A DNA stretch of 64,000 bases, taken from the NCBI RefSeq assembly GCF_001807485.1, contig NZ_KV789165.1, positions 45,426-109,425 of the forward strand. The letters run 5' to 3'. Origin of the DNA: Corynebacterium sp. HMSC08A12 (GTDB lineage Bacteria > Actinomycetota > Actinomycetes > Mycobacteriales > Mycobacteriaceae). Below the pieces are notes generated by a model. The model was not told the DNA's origin, did not search any database, and saw nothing but the letters and a program-made list of their open reading frames with translations. Positions 63,274 to 64,000 of this stretch are shown in pieces; positions within the stretch are counted from its first letter, which is position 1, and the number at the start of each line of letters is the position of its first letter. Both the position numbers and the translations under genes were made by a program.

Positions 63274-64000
63274 ATGATTAATCTGGAACTCCCCAAGCGT
63301 TTGAAGGCGGGCCAGAACCAAGCGCACCAGGCCGCCGCCGAAATCTTCCGCCCCATCTCCCGCAAGTACGACCTCGCGGAGCACGAGCGCCCCGTCGAGC
63401 TGGACACCATGGCCAGCCTGGTCGAGGGCATGGCAGACGCCGGCCAGGCAATGGCTGGCGCCTCCGGTGGCCGCGGCGATGACAAGAAGAAGACTGAGGG
63501 CGTCAAGAATGGCGGCAACATGGCCTCCATCCTCAACGTCCTCGAGACCTGCTGGGGCGACGTGGGACTCACCCTGTCCATCCCCTACCAGGGTCTGGGC
63601 AACGCAGCCGTAGCAGCCGTCGCCGACGACGAGCAGCTCGAGCGCTTCGGCAAGATCTGGGCCGCCATGGCCATCACCGAGCCGCAGTTCGGCTCCGACT
63701 CCGCAGCCGTCGCCGCCACCGCCAAGCTGGACGGCGACGAGTACGTGCTGAACGGTGAGAAGATCTTCGTCACCGCCGGCGAGCGCTGCACCCACGTTGT
63801 CGTCTGGGCATCCGTCGACAAGTCCGCTGGCCGTGCAGCCATCAAGTCCTTCGTCGTCCCGCGCGACACCCCGGGCTTCGAGCTGGTCCGCCTAGAGCAC
63901 AAGCTGGGTATCCGCTCCTCCGACACCGCGCACTTCATCCTGGACAACGTCCGCATCCCGAAGGAGAACCTGCTGGGTTCCCCGGAGGTGGACACCAAGA
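63274..64000 (+). CDS. Second acyl-CoA dehydrogenase (cut by window end)
   Basis: The reading frame from ATG 63274 is open to the window edge, 242 codons. It starts MINLELPKRLKAGQNQAHQ and contains WAAMAITEPQFGSDSAAVAA near 130-148, the FAD-binding signature of acyl-CoA dehydrogenases, and EKIFVTAGERCTH. AAGGAA lies about 9 bases upstream. It pairs with the preceding gene. The C-terminal catalytic part lies outside the window. Confidence 0.88.
   Translation, partial: MINLELPKRLKAGQNQAHQAAAEIFRPISRKYDLAEHERPVELDTMASLVEGMADAGQAMAGASGGRGDDKKKTEGVKNGGNMASILNVLETCWGDVGLTLSIPYQGLGNAAVAAVADDEQLERFGKIWAAMAITEPQFGSDSAAVAATAKLDGDEYVLNGEKIFVTAGERCTHVVVWASVDKSAGRAAIKSFVVPRDTPGFELVRLEHKLGIRSSDTAHFILDNVRIPKENLLGSPEVDTK

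Overview
This window looks like a chromosomal segment of a Corynebacterium species. Evidence: a GC-rich, actinobacterial gene set; the sulfate-assimilation block cysIX-cysHDNYZ with a neighbouring fpr gene; the pta-ackA / pknG-glnH-glnX arrangement; a 43-residue PorA-type cell-wall channel gene between groEL2 and ppk2; and many genes whose start codon lies 6-8 nt after a -10 hexamer (leaderless transcription). One porin-type micro-gene instead of a porA/porH pair, together with fadE-type beta-oxidation genes, points to the lipophilic jeikeium/urealyticum-like group rather than to C. glutamicum. The species cannot be fixed from this sequence alone. I see no tRNA, rRNA, CRISPR array, insertion sequence or prophage.

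Layout. 1-414: tandem repeats and a paired-repeat element. 415-9857: an ElaA-type acetyltransferase, then sulfate assimilation (fpr2 divergent from cysIX; cysHDNYZ), with two McbR-type operator pairs. 9920-18339: acetate activation (pta-ackA), a repeat-rich gap, and the convergent pknG-glnH-glnX operon that senses amino acids and controls 2-oxoglutarate flux. 18416-25177: an ABC exporter, a MarR regulator, cardiolipin synthase, exonuclease III, a CG3035-type N-acetylglutamate synthase and peptide deformylase. 25203-29632: a DUF3263 protein, an envelope LytR_C protein, a YbdK-type ligase, a LeuA-regulatory-domain protein and an M20 peptidase. 29719-32960: CIRCE-groEL2, porA and ppk2. 33051-37748: a 1299-residue poly-amino-acid-synthetase-like NRPS with its MarR regulator, and a rhodanese. 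37873-40784: a P-type ATPase and inorganic pyrophosphatase. 40831-52253: the conserved actinobacterial run dacB-tilS-hpt-ftsH-folEPBK-DUF3180-DUF6779-DUF2520-panC. 52278-57909: a galactose block (aldose epimerase, Na+ symporter, small membrane protein, galT, galK) sitting between panC and panD. 58044-64000: panD, a lipoprotein, lysS and two acyl-CoA dehydrogenases, the second cut by the window end.

How genes work together. CysZ imports sulfate, CysDN makes APS, CysH reduces it to sulfite, CysI (siroheme supplied with CysY; electrons from Fpr2, possibly via CysX) makes sulfide. The gal block would import galactose, set its anomeric form and carry out the kinase and uridylyltransferase steps of the Leloir pathway; no galE is present here. 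GlnH/GlnX/PknG form a periplasm-to-cytoplasm signalling line.

Most notable: (1) a 14-bp word GGCGTCA-N-AAAGAA scattered through genes in all three reading frames and on both strands; (2) two 124-bp elements about 13 kb apart with identical internal spacing, inverted ends and locus-specific arrays of the end box; (3) the Pls-like synthetase, whose hand-read specificity residues resemble lysine; (4) the galactose block interrupting the pan locus; (5) a divergent def/DUF3263 promoter whose two -10 boxes share bases; (6) a duplicated presumed FHA-docking phospho-motif in PknG.
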